Under the pieces are notes generated by a model, which was not told the origin of the DNA, did not search any database, and saw only the letters and a program-made list of their open reading frames with translations. Both the position numbers and the translations under genes were made by a program. DNA of 64,000 nt. It comes from Saccopteryx bilineata (lineage: Eukaryota; Chordata; Mammalia; Chiroptera; Emballonuridae). Every line of letters begins with the position of its first letter. The first letter of the stretch is position 1. Of the stretch, positions 10,001 to 20,701 are shown piece after piece. The DNA is taken from contig NC_089492.1 of NCBI RefSeq assembly GCF_036850765.1, positions 169,692,296 through 169,756,295 of the forward strand, given 5' to 3'.

Positions 10001-11250
10001 TTTTTTTACAGTGATTAAAAGCCTTTAAGCAAACTCTTGGCCAATACAGCAAGAATCCATAAAAGAGTAGTGTCCTTAACATGTTCACCAAGTCCAAGTT
10101 GGCCCCATCACTATGCCAAATCCCTGAGAAATGCAACCCAACCACAGTTCAGTCTATTAGGAGCTGTCACAGGGAGCAGGAGTCCAGGAAAAGTCCACAC
10201 AGGAAAAGTCCGCATGGCACTGGAATTGTTGTCACCATTCTATACTTTGCAGCTCATGTCCAAGTCCCAGTGACCGCTGCTTCTAGCTGGTAATGATTCA
10301 GGTAGACTGGAAAAGCCATTTGCAGCATGCGTGGATATGGAGCTTCTGTTCTCCTCTGCCTGGAGAGTTGAGACCAGGTAGCTTTTCCCTGGAGCTCTGC
10401 GACTGTGACATGGTAAAGAGAACCTTGGGATACACTAAGCTGGGTGGCAAAGGTAAATTCATAATACAAGTTGGCAAAAGGGGGAAGAAGAGCTCTACAT
10501 TAGGAGTAGGTCCCAGCCTGAAATATGAGTGGGGCATTGAGGTAGGAGGGATAAATGAAACACTATATATTAAGCAAAGCAGCAGAAAATAGGACTATCA
10601 ACACCCACAACAGAGATCTTTGAGGGAAGAATAAAAAACCTGACTATTCAGGCAAAACATAGTTAGTGGCCCTTGTGCGAATGAGATCAGTTTACCTGCT
10701 TCTTGGAAGAAATACCCTAGGCTCGTCCACAGTGTCATAGATGGGGCCGACGGCCCTAGGCACCTTCAGCCTTCAGTGGCAAACCCCAGCTTTCTGGTCA
10801 AGGTTAGGTCATAGGTGGCTGGAGCAGGGCTGGAAGAGACTGAACCCTCCCTTAGAGGAGCGAGGGGGAAGCCTACCTTCCAGTGTCCCAGTTTCCTCCC
10901 AGCAGAGGCATGTAAGCCTGGCAGGCTTTAGTTCAATGACCTTCCTTTCCACTATTGAAGCAGGACCCAGATGGCATCCTATGAGACCCCTTTGGGGCAT
11001 TGGAGCCTTTAAGGGTGTATCCTAAAAGCTGGTAGTTCCTTTGATCTTTATTGGGCTTTTTCTGCCTCTAGGTATCTTAAAAGCCATGCTCAGAAGATCT
11101 CACTGAGGGGTTTGAGGATCCCCATCCACCTATATAAATCTTTTCCATATATCTGGAGCTATTTGGAAAAAGACAAAACAGTGTTATTAGCTAGAACTAA
11201 TAAAGAAGGTAGTAGTTTGCAGGCGAAAAAGATTTGGTGTCTCCTGTTCA
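10001..11250 (-). pseudogene. Class I ERV gag-pro remnant within the composite insertion
   Basis: On the minus strand at about 10921-10965 a retroviral nucleocapsid zinc-knuckle pattern is visible. It reads C-F-N-S-G-K-E-G-H then, past a stop, T-K-A-C, so the second Cys of the CCHC set is Ser. Minus-strand text near 10505-10560 resembles the C-terminal end of a class I ERV protease. All frames are broken. It is a different, oppositely oriented ERV from the one at 4.3-9.5 kb. The assignment rests on two short motifs. Confidence 0.45.
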
Positions 11251-11299
11251 TCAGCCCTCAAAAGAAATGTAAAAAAAAAAATTTTTAAGTAAAAAGCAT

Positions 11300-11693
11300 G
11301 ATATGGTAGACCCGTAGGAGTCTTTGGCCTGGTGTGCAGGATTCCCGGGTTCGATTCCTGGCCAGAGCACACAGGAGAAGCGCCCATCCACCCCTCCCCC
11401 TCTCCCTCCCCTCCCTCCTCTCCATCTCTCACTTCCCCTCCTGCAGCCAAGGCTCCACTGGAGCAAAGCCACCCTGGGCACTAAGGATGGCCCCATGGCC
11501 TCTGCCCCAGTTGCTAGAATGGCTCTGGTTGTAACAGAGCTACACCCCAAATGGGCATAGCATCCCCCCCTGGTAGGCATGCCAGGTGGATCCCGGTCAG
11601 GTACATGCCGGAGTCTGCCTGACTGCCTCCCCATTTCCATCCTCAGAAAAATACAAAAAATAAATAAATAAAAGAAAAAATACAAAAAAAAAG
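11300..11693 (+). mobile_element. VES-type tRNA-derived SINE, 5' end eroded
   Basis: From ggcctggtgtgcaggattc the VES consensus is clear: B box gggttcgattcc, 'cacaggagaagcgcccat', C/T-rich middle, and an A-rich tail with aaataaataaataaa at 11655-11693. The first part of the tRNA head (A box) is diverged. No convincing flanking duplication was found. Confidence 0.9.
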
Positions 11694-12013
11694 GGGGGCA
11701 TTCCCTTGTGTTAAAGCTCCAGGGAGCATGCAGTGAGCTTGAGTATGTCCTATGAAATATGGAGCTCTATGTTGACATATAAGTCTTTGAAGAAGGAGGA
11801 ACTGCTGAAATAGTTCATCAGCATTTGTCCCTAAGACAGCAGTCTTTATAGTGGAAACACCATAAGTAAATATTTGCTGTCTGTCTATAGATTAAAGGGG
11901 GAATATAGGAAATGCTGAAAAGCCATGATCTTTGTGCCCCTCCCCTCCCCCAACCCCCTCCCTCTTCTCTCCCCACCCTGTACCCCCAACACTGTTGTCC
12001 ATGTCTCTGAGTC

Positions 12014-15000
12014 TCATCTTAATGTCCCACCTATGTATGGAATCATATAGTTCTTAGTTTTTTCTGATTTACTTCTTTCGCTCAGTATAATGTTATCAAG
12101 GCCCATCCATGTTGTTGTAAAAGATCCTATGTCATCATTTCTTATGGCTGAGTAGTATTCCATAGTATATATATACCAAAGCTTTTTAATCCACTCGTCC
12201 TCTGATGGACACTTGAGCTGTTTCCAGATCTTTGCTATTGTGAACAATGCTGCCATAAACATGGGGGTGCATTTCTTCTTTTCAAACGGTGCTATGGTGT
12301 TCTTGGGGTATATTCCTAACAGTGGTATAGCTGGGTCAAAAGGCAGCTTGATTTTTAATTTCTTGAGGAATCTCCATACTGTTTTCCACAGTGGCTGCAC
12401 TAGTCTGCATTCCCACCAGCAGTGCAGGAGGGTTCCCTTTTCTCCACATCCTCACCAGCACTTCTTCTGTGTTGTTTTATTGATGAGCGCCATTCTGACT
12501 GGTGTGAGGTGATATCTCATTGCGGTTTTAATTTGCATTTCTCTAATCATTAGTGATGTTGAACATTTTTTCATATGCCTATTGGCCATCTGTGTGTCCT
12601 CTTTGGAGAAGTGTCTATTCATTTCTTTTGCCCATTTTTGGATTGGATTGTCTTCCTGGTATTAAGCTTTACAAGTTCTTTATAAATTTTGGTTATTAAC
12701 CCCTTATCAGACGCAATGTCAAATATATTCTCACATGTGTAGTTTGTCTTTTTATTCTGTTCTTATTGTCTTTAGCTGTGCAGAAGCTTTTTATTTTGAT
12801 AAAGTCCCATTTGTTTATCCTGCCTTTTATTTCACTTGCCTGTGGAGACAAATCAGCAAATATATTGCTGCGAGAGATGTCAGAGAGCTTACTGTCTATG
12901 TTTTCTTCTAAGATACTTATGGTTTCATGGCTTACATTTAAGTCTTTTATCCATTTTGAGTTTATTTTTGTGAGTGGTGTAAGTTGGTGGTCTAGTTTCA
13001 TTTTTTTTGCAGGTAGCTGTCCAATTTTCCCAACACCATTTGTTGAAGTCTTTACTCCATTGTATTTCCTTACCTCCTCTGTCAAATATCAGTTGTCCAT
13101 AGAGCTGTGGGTTTATTTCTGTGTTCTCTGTTCTGTTCCATTGATCTATGTGCCTGTTCTTATGCCAGTACCATGCTGTTTTGAGTACAATGGCCTTATA
13201 ATATAACTTGATATCCGGAAGTGTGATACCTCCCACTTTATTCTTCCTTTTCAAGATTGCTGAGGCTATTTGTGTTCTCTTTTGGTTCCATATAAATTTT
13301 TGGAATATGTGTTCTAAATCTTTGAAGTAAGTCATCGGTATTTTAATCGGTATTGCATTGAATTTATAAATTGCTTTGGGTAATATAGAGATTTTAATGA
13401 TGTTTATTGTTCCTAACCATGAGCACGGTATATGCCTCCACTTATTCATATCTTCTCTGATTTCTTTTATCAATGTTTTATAATTTTCCGAGTACAAGTC
13501 TTTAATCTCCTTGGTTAGATTTATTCCTAGGTACTTTATTTTTTTGGTTGCAATGGTAAAGGGGATTGATTCCTTGATTTCTCTTTCTGACAGTTCATTA
13601 TTAGTGTATAAAAATGCCTCTGATTTCTGAGTATTGATTTTATATCCTGCCACCTTGCTGAATTCATTTATGAGGTCTAGTAGTTTTTTGATTGAGACTT
13701 TAGGGTTTTCTTTATACAGTATCATATCATCTGCAAATAATGATAGTTTTACTTCTTCTTTTCCAATTCGGATGCCTTTTATTTCTTTTTCTTGTCTGAT
13801 TGCTGTGGCTAGGACTTCCAGAACTATGTTGAATAAGAGTGGTGAAAAGGGGCACCCCTGCCTTGTTCCTGATCTTAAGGGGATTGCTTTTAATTTTTGC
13901 CCATTGAGTATGATGTTGGCTGTGGGTTTGTCATAGATGGCCTTTATCATGTTGAGGTATGTTCCCTGTATTCCCACTTTGCTGAGAGTTTTGTTCATGA
14001 ATGGGTGCTGGACTTTATCAAATGATTTTTCTGCATCTATTGAAATTATCATGTGGTTTTTCTCCTTTCTTTTGTTTATGTGATGAATCACATTGATTGA
14101 TTTGCAAATATTGTACCAGCCTTGCCTCCCAAGAATAAATCCCACTTGATCATGGTGTATGATTTTTTTCATATATTGCTGGATCCAGTTTGCTACTATT
14201 TTGTTGAGGATTTTTGCATCTAAGTTCATCAGGGATATTGGCCTATAATTTTCTTTTTCTGTGTTGTCTTTGCCTGGTTTTGGAATCAGAATTATGCTCG
14301 CCTCATAAAAGGAATTTGCAAGTTTTCCTTCCTCTTGAATTTTTTGAAATAGCTTCAGAAGGATAAGAATTAGTTCTTCTTTGAATATTTGGTAGAATTC
14401 ACTTGTGAAGCCATCAGGCCCAGGACTTTACTTTTTTGGGATTTTTTTGATAGCTGTTTCAATCTCATTTGTTGTAATTGGTCTGTTTATGTTTTCTGAT
14501 TCTTCCAGATTGATTTTTGGATTATATGATTCAAGAAATTTGTCCATTTCATCTAGGTTGTCTAGTTTTTTGGCATACAGTTCTTCATAGTATTTTCTCA
14601 CAATATTTTGTACTTCTGTTGTGTCATTTGTTATTTCTCCCCTCTTGTTTCTAATTTTATTTATTTGAGTCCTCTCTCTTTTTTTCTTGGTGAGTCTTGT
14701 TAAAGGTTCATCAATCTTGTTTACCTTTTCAAAGAACCAGCTCCTAGTTTCATTGATCCTCTTTATTGTTTCTTTAGCCTCTATGTCATTTATTTCTGCT
14801 CTGATCTTTATTATTTCCTTCCTTCTACTAGCTCTGGGCTTTACTTGCTGTTCTTTTTCTAGTTCTTTTAGATGCTGGGTTAAGTTGTTTATTTGAGCTT
14901 TTTCTAGCTTCTTGAGGTATGCCTATAATGCTATAAACTTCCCTCTCAGGACTGCTTTTGCTGTGTCCCATAAATTTTGAGTTGATGTATGCTCATTATC

Positions 15001-15819
15001 GTTTGTTTCTAGAAATTTTTAAAAATCTTTGATCTCAATGTTAACCCATTTGTTATTTAATAACATGCTATTTAGTTTCCAAGTGTTTGAATGTTTTTCA
15101 ATTTTTCTATTGTGGTTGATTTCTAGTTTAATGCCATTGTGATCAGAGACAGTGCTCGATATGATTTCAATCTTCTTAAATTTGTTGAGACCGCTTTTGT
15201 GCCCTAACATGTGGTCTATTCTAGAGAATATACCATGAGCGCTTGAAAAGAATGTATATTGTGCTGTTTTAGGGTGAAAGGTTCTGAAGATATCTATTAA
15301 ATCGAGTTGACCTAATATGTCCTTTAAGTCTGCTGTTTCTTTGTTGATTTTCTTTCTTGAGGATCTATCTAATGATGTTAATGGGGTATTGAAATCCCCT
15401 ACTATTATTGCTGTTGATCTCACCCTTTAAGTCCATCAAACTCTGCTTTATATATTTAGGTGCTCCTATATTAGGTGTGTAGATATTTATAATGGTTATA
15501 TCTTCCTTTTGGATTGCTCCCTTTATCATTATTTAGTGACCTTCTTTATCTCTAACTATGGTCTTTGTTTTCAAGTCCATTTTGTCTGATATAAGTATTG
15601 CTACCCCAGCTTTTTTTTCATTTCCATTTGCATGAAATATTTTTTTCCATCGTTTTATCTTCAGTCTGTGTGCATCTTTTGATTTACGGTGTGTCTCTTG
15701 TAGACAGCATATGTATGGGTCCTGTTTTCTTATCCACGCAGCTACCCTATGTCTCTAGATTGGATCATTTAATCATTAACATTTAAGGTTATTACTGATA
15801 TGTAATTGTTTATTGCCAT
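12014..15819 (-). pseudogene. L1 ORF2 (endonuclease / reverse transcriptase), frameshifted
   Basis: ORF2p nicks target DNA and reverse-transcribes L1 RNA. Reading the minus strand, the start is MAINNYIS at 15819, followed by a decayed endonuclease part. An open 434-codon stretch (14229-12925) covers the RT with an intact F-A-D-D motif (around 13728). The C-terminal region then shifts frame. One shift matches an extra T in the T8 run at about 13001-13008 (T7 in the copy at 57 kb). A small deletion near 13047 follows. The last coding block is 12400-12014. Several lesions make it inactive. Confidence 0.9.
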
Positions 15820-15876
15820 TTTTTTCTTTGAAACTGTATTCCTCTTTTGCTATATTCTTTTTTTTCTTTGATCTGT

Positions 15877-16760
15877 TTACAACATGTCCCTTAGCATTTC
15901 TTGCAGCCTTGGTTTGGTTGCAGTTAAATCCTTGAGTTGTTTTTTGTCTGGGAAGCTTTTTATTTCTCCTTCAATTTTAAATGATAGCCTTGCTGGATAA
16001 ATTAGTCTTGGTTGTAGATTCTTGTTCTGCATTACTTTGAATATTTCTTGCCATTCCCTGCTGGCCTCAAGTGTTTCTGTTGAGAAGTCAGAAGTCATCC
16101 TTATGGGGGCTCCTTTGTAGGTGATAGTCTTTTTTTTCTCTAGCAGCTTTTAATATTTTCTCTTTATCACTTAGCTTTGGTATTTTAATTATGATGTGTC
16201 TTGGTGTTGGTTTCTTTGGGCTTCTCCTTAATGGAGTTCTCTGTGCTTCCTGAACATGTGCAATGTTTTCCTGCCTTAATTGGGGGAAGTTTTCCACTAT
16301 AATATGTTTGAACAAATTCTCTATCCCTTGTTCTTTCTCTTCTTCTTCAGGAACCCCTATGATGCAGCTGTTATTTCTCTTTATGTTGTCACAGAGCTCT
16401 CTTAGAGTTTCCTCAGACTTTTTGAGTCTCTTTTCTTTTTTCTGCTCTGCTTCCGTGCCTTTATTTATTGTGTCCTCTAACTCACTGATTTGATTCTCTG
16501 CTTCATCCATCCTGCTTTTAATTCCTTCCATTGTACTTTTTATTTCAGATATTGTATTTGTCATTTCTGACTGATTCTTTTTTATTATTTCAATGTCCTT
16601 TTTTATATTTGTTATCTCTTTATTTCGGTTTTTGTAATGGCCATCTATGATTGTTCTGATATCTTTGAGCATCCTAACAATTGTTATTTTAAACTCTGCA
16701 TCTGGTAATTTGGTTATTCACTTAGGTCCTTTTCTGGGGATTTCTCTTGGTTTATTTGTG
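15877..16760 (-). pseudogene. L1 ORF1 (RNA-binding protein), frameshifted
   Basis: ORF1p is a trimeric coiled-coil RNA chaperone. The first open block (to 16088) holds a Glu/Lys-rich coiled coil (about residues 10-90) and the start of the RNA-recognition-like domain (IIGVPE). The second (16098-15877) holds the C-terminal domain, beginning MTSDFSTETL. The two are in different frames, joined near 16090-16130. A homologous coding segment continues upstream of the Met at 16672 (K-L-P-D-A-E-F-K), so the original start lay near 16760. Confidence 0.85.
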
Positions 16761-16779
16761 TTGTATTTCTCTGCCTCCA

Positions 16780-18141
16780 CATTTTCTCTTCACGGGAGTG
16801 GCTGTGATCATGCGCTCGGGTGCACAAGCGTTTGTGGCCTTGGCCTTTGCCCCGCTCCCAAGTATGACATTATGCTTGGTCTTGAGGGCACTGGCAAGCA
16901 CCTTTGCTCAGCTGCGGGCCTCCGCCTGTTTCCGGGCTTTCGCCCTGCCCTTGCAGGAGGAGCCCACTCGAGGAACGGCTGCTAGCCTTGGCTCTACTGC
17001 GGGGCAGGACTGCATTCCCAAGCTCAGCTCAGTAGCGGAACTCCGCCTCTACTGGCCTTTTGGCTCCACCCCCGCGGGAGGAGCCGGCTACCAAGTCAGA
17101 CTGCAAGCCTGGGTTGCAGGAGCGGGGCAAGGCTGTGCTCCTCTGCCCTTGCTCAGGGCCTGGTCTCCACCCTTTCCTTGGTTCCCGTCCTTTTCCCCCC
17201 CACAGGTTGGAGTACAGGCTGCCGGCAGCTGAGCTTGACTGCTTTTGCACGCCCCCTTCTCCCCAGCCGGGCAAGATTGAGTTCACACCTGAGCCCAGTG
17301 GTGGCCAGCTGGCTTCCGCCCCTGCCAGCAGAACCACACTTTTGTCTCCCGCTGCCGCCCGCCCTCCGGTGCGCCCTCAGCCGCGTGGGTGGGGGGGTTG
17401 CAGCTCGGACCCTAAGACTCACTACTGTAGACCCAAAAGCTCCCTCCTTCTATGAGACTCTGCTCTGCGTGCTGCGGGGGAGCTTGTTTGGCTGCTCTCC
17501 TGCTTCCCTTTGCTGGTATTGCTGTTTCCGGGGGAAATATTCACTTCAGCTTTGGGGAGTGACTCGTCCCAGGGGTTAGGGTGGCTATCCTCCAAAATGC
17601 TTCTCCCTGTGCCTCCTAGATTACACTCTCTTCCTCTTACTGTGGTCCTCTCCTCTCTCCCCCCACTCCCTGTCCCCAGGAGCCCCAGGTGGGTGGTTAT
17701 GAGAGAGATGTTCTGCACGGTCCCTTTAAGAAGGATCCTGGGTCTGAGAAATCAGACTCTTTCTCAAAAACAGTATCCTGACTTGTTTCCAGCTAAATAC
17801 TGTCCTTACGCCTCTTCCAGGCTCTGGGGCTGCAGGTTGGGGCTTTGTTCCTGGGGCTCAGGACCCTTCCCCCTCTGCTAAACTCACTTCCCGCCACGTG
17901 AGTCTCTCCCTGCAGCCATTCGCTCCGGGGAGCTGGGCAGCCCTCTCCGCGTTTCCCCGTTTCTGCTTTTCGTACCAGTCTCTGTGTGGCTTCTTCAGTT
18001 TTCCTTGGTTGAAGAGTCCTCTTAGTTTAGTCCAAAGTTGGTTTTTCCAGATGATAGTTCATAAAATTAGTTTGTAATCCACTTTGGTTCTGGGAGGTAG
18101 ATGTTGGTATGTCCGCCTACTCCAGCGCCATCTTGTCTCTC
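16780..18141 (-). promoter_or_regulatory. GC-rich L1 5' UTR / internal promoter region
   Basis: About 1.36 kb of CpG-containing, GC-rich sequence precedes ORF1 and ends at the 5' target duplication. L1 5' UTRs hold the sense promoter. At the extreme 5' end the minus strand reads gggagagacaagatggcgct, containing a YY1-type core. This segment has no obvious similarity by eye to the 5' UTR of the homologous L1 at 55.9-61.9 kb except for the last roughly 15 bp. Open frames on both strands here (e.g. 17029-17337) are GC-rich artefacts. Confidence 0.75.
18126..18135 (-). promoter_or_regulatory. YY1-type motif CAAGATGGCG at the L1 5' terminus
   Basis: The plus strand cgccatcttg lies 6 bp inside the L1 5' boundary. 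In human L1 a YY1 site at the same place sets the transcription start. Here the equivalence is inferred from position and sequence only. Confidence 0.6.
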
Positions 18142-18159
18142 CCTTGACTGTCTTTCTTT
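18142..18159. repeat. Right copy of 18-bp target-site duplication
   Basis: ccttgactgtctttcttt, identical to 9543-9560. It marks the 5' end of the minus-strand L1 insertion. Confidence 0.93.
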
Positions 18160-18371
18160 CCCAGTCACTTGGTAGCAAAATCACCCTTTATGCTCTCACT
18201 TAACAACATTAACATTTGAGTCCTCTAATTTCCCCAAAACCTCCCTAAAGTGTTACAAACATAAGGGATGCACCCTGTGCTACAGTGGTGTTCATGTTAG
18301 GGCCCCTGAGCCATTAACTGCTCTAGCAAACCTCACTACCTCTGAACTGTTTCACCCATTAAGAGAAGATA
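18160..18371 (+). other. Continuation of interrupted class I ERV region
   Basis: This sequence would join directly to 9542 if the 9561-18141 insertion and one TSD copy were removed. No motif can be read in it, and assignment to the ERV is by position only. It is followed by a SINE head at 18372. Confidence 0.4.
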
Positions 18372-18440
18372 TAGCCTGACCAGGCGCTAGTGCAGTGTAT
18401 AGAGCATCAGCCTGAAATACAGAGGACCCCGGCCCTAAAC
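18372..18440 (+). mobile_element. tRNA-derived SINE head, split by a hAT element
   Basis: agcctgaccaggcgctagtg and gtatagagcatcagcctg mark the tRNA-like head. It breaks at 18440, where hAT terminal repeat sequence begins. Remnant SINE sequence may continue from 19986 to about 20038. Confidence 0.75.
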
Positions 18441-19985
18441 CAGTGGTTCTCAAACTTTTTGAAGTCAGGGCACATTTAAAATCCTACAAATAATTGTAGG
18501 TGTACTATATACAAATTTTTGAAAAATATAGTAATTAAGTCAAATATTACAAAAAATATATAAAGTTCTAGTGTGCTTTTATGGTAATTAAACAAAATAA
18601 ATATGACAAAATTAAAATTTATTCTGACATTAAAAAACATTTTTTTGTTACATTTCTTGAGTTATACTTTTTAGAGTTTGTATAAAAGAAAGGTAAGAAA
18701 TAAGTAAGATTTAGTAAATTTGGCAGGTCCCAGTGCAAATATGTTAAGGTTTTTCATTCTTGTGTTTATGAGAAACATGAGCATGATGTGTCCTAGTGAT
18801 TTCTTCAATGTTTGGGCGTATATTTGAAAGGCAAACACTCATTTCCTTGTCAATACATTGAAGAATTTCTCTCTTTTTACTCTTAATTGTGTTGAGGGTA
18901 GAAAATCCTAATTCACATAAATAGTATGTTGAAAATCGTAGTAAAATGTTCAAAGCTTTTTAAGGTATTGCCATATATTCTTCTTTTATAGAAATCCAAA
19001 AGGCTTTAAGAGACAATTTCTTATGTTTAATTATCAGTTCACAATCAGTGGATATAGCTGCCAGTTCTTCTTATGTTAATGTTAAACCAAAATTACTTGA
19101 AGTTTCCATGAATGGGTTTCTATTTCAATCATACTGTTCAGTGTTAAGTGAAGAAAAATGCTATAAATTAAATTCTGCCCATCATCCTTTTTGGTCCTAT
19201 TTTATTTACACTTAACATTTGCTCACTTCCAGAATTGGATTCTTCAATATCACACTTCTTTTTGAGAAATAAATTCACTTTATTTGGGTGTATTTATCTA
19301 AAAATAATATAATGATGTGTTAATAATAAATATAATAATGATGTGTTAACAAAAAGAGCAGTATTTCCATAATGAAATGATATAATAGAGTAACTATATT
19401 TATTTTTATATCTGGGCACAAGTTGTGAACCTGCACAGCTAGTAATCCCAGGTCCCAACTGGGAACGGTGTGGAATTAAGAAAATACAAGGTTGGGAGGA
19501 CCCTGTAATTTCCTGCTGGTGAGAACAAAGTGTGCCCCCAAACTGCATCTTGCTTTACTTATAGGGCAAAGTGGGCCATTAGCAAATCAATGAGATCTTT
19601 TATCATGTTTCCAAGGCAACACCAGAATTTTTACCAAGTGCAGAAAACCCCACCATACATATTGTTTTAACTTTACACCAAACAAAGGATGGAAGAAACT
19701 TGTCTCCGGTCTTTATGGGGAACATGGTCATTAGTGTAAACAATCCACTACCACAGCTTAACAACCTTTTGCAACCTAATCAGGCAAGTAAAGTAGGAGG
19801 TTGGGCAGACTGTCAGCTTAAAGCTTAAAGACCTGACACCTCTGTCCCCCCAAAATCTAAACTCTAAAACCCTGTTGGTTTTTTGGTCCCCAAAAGGCAC
19901 ATATTTCCCTGGAATACCATAGGGCACACCTGGAAATCTTCTAGAGCACACCAATGTACACTAGCACACACTTTGAGAACCACTG
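18441..19985 (-). mobile_element. hAT (Charlie-like) DNA transposon, 1.5 kb, internally decayed
   Basis: Terminal inverted repeats are cagtggttctcaaa at the left and its complement tttgagaaccactg at the right. The 8-bp flanks ccctaaac and acctaagg match at only 5 of 8 positions, suggesting an eroded or revised duplication. A hAT transposase C-terminal segment is readable on the minus strand (18744-18953). At 1545 bp it is longer than a MITE but shorter than an autonomous hAT (about 2.5-3 kb), so it is an internally deleted relative. Confidence 0.85.
18744..18953 (-). pseudogene. hAT transposase C-terminal dimerisation (hATC) remnant
   Basis: A 69-residue open stretch contains C-E-L-G-F-S-T-L-N-T-I-K-S-K-K-R, the signature of the hATC dimerisation region (family form: C-E-x-G-F-S-x-L-x-x-I-K-x-K-x-R), then C-L-S-N-I-R-P-N-I. 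The rest of the transposase, including the BED finger and catalytic core, is not readable. It lies within the TIR-bounded element at 18441-19985. Confidence 0.82.
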
Positions 19986-20046
19986 ACCTAAGGACTCACA
20001 CCAACATTGTGCATTGCTACCAACCATGGACACATTTCAGTTAGAG

Positions 20047-20393
20047 CAGGGGTAGTCAACCTTTTTATACCTTCTGCCCACTTTGTATCTCTGTTAATAG
20101 TAAAATTTTCTAACCACCCACCGGTTCCAGAGTAATGGTAATTTATAAAGTAGGGAAGCAACTTTACTTTATAAAATTTATAAAGCAGAGTTACAGCTAA
20201 AGCATATAATAATAGTTACTTACCAAGTATTTTATTTCAAATTTTCACTAAGTTTGGCAGAATAAATCTTTATAAAACAACTTACTATAGTTAAATCTAT
20301 CTTTTTATTTATACTTTGGTTGCTTTGCTACTGCCCACCATGAAAGCTGGAATGCCCACTAGTGGGTGGTAGGGACCAGGTTGACTATCACTG
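20047..20393. mobile_element. Non-autonomous hAT MITE with perfect 8-bp TSD
   Basis: Terminal repeats caggggtagtcaacct and aggttgactatcactg bound 347 bp of AT-rich non-coding DNA. The flanking duplication agttagag (20039-20046 and 20394-20401) is perfect. Only 61 bp separate it from the hAT element at 18441-19985, but the terminal repeats differ, so it is a separate family. Confidence 0.95.
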
Positions 20394-20401
20394 AGTTAGA
20401 G

Positions 20402-20701
20402 GCTATAAAATGCAGAAACAGGTCAGCTATAAACACAATATAAATGGAACCAAGGTACCAAATACATTAGTAAGTTTTGATTGTGTGACCATTTTGGAAG
20501 CTTAGAAAGCTCTGTTTCTTGTGGCTTATTTCTAGGGAGATGCAACCCATATGGTGTTAACACTGGATAGAAAAAAAGGAAGAGTAAGCTCTAGGGAAGG
20601 GGAAATTGTAGACTGCAGGATTGCCATGACTTCCAACTTCAAGACCAGACTTGTGTGGACTGCATATGGTCCTAGTGGCTGCAATTTCCACTCTTCTTTC
20701 T
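20402..20701. other. Unassigned DNA
   Basis: No repeat or gene was recognised. A pyrimidine-rich stretch begins near 20690 and leads into the exon-like segment. Confidence 0.35.

Larger units (their letters stand above)
11925..18141 (-). mobile_element. Long L1 LINE lacking its own 3' UTR end (subfamily B copy 1)
   Basis: The reverse complement reads 5' UTR (about 18141-16780), ORF1 (about 16760-15877) and ORF2 (15819-about 12014), then 3' sequence that stops at the C-rich tract near 11925. The final roughly 150 bp and poly-A of the L1 3' UTR are missing here compared with 55980-56135. The 5' terminus abuts one copy of an 18-bp duplication (18142-18159) whose partner lies at 9543-9560. The element and the sequence to its left therefore behave as a single insertion. 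Coding regions carry frameshifts and are not functional. Confidence 0.95.

Noticed and set aside
12213..16493. Many plus-strand open frames of 60-150 codons
   Set aside because: They are the antisense of L1 ORF1/ORF2, hydrophobic because of T-rich composition; the minus-strand frames match L1 proteins. The same applies at 30.6-35.5 kb and 58.6-60.8 kb.
16747..17881. Overlapping proline/alanine-rich open frames on both strands
   Set aside because: They lie within the GC-rich L1 5' UTR, overlap one another in several frames, and show no recognisable domain.
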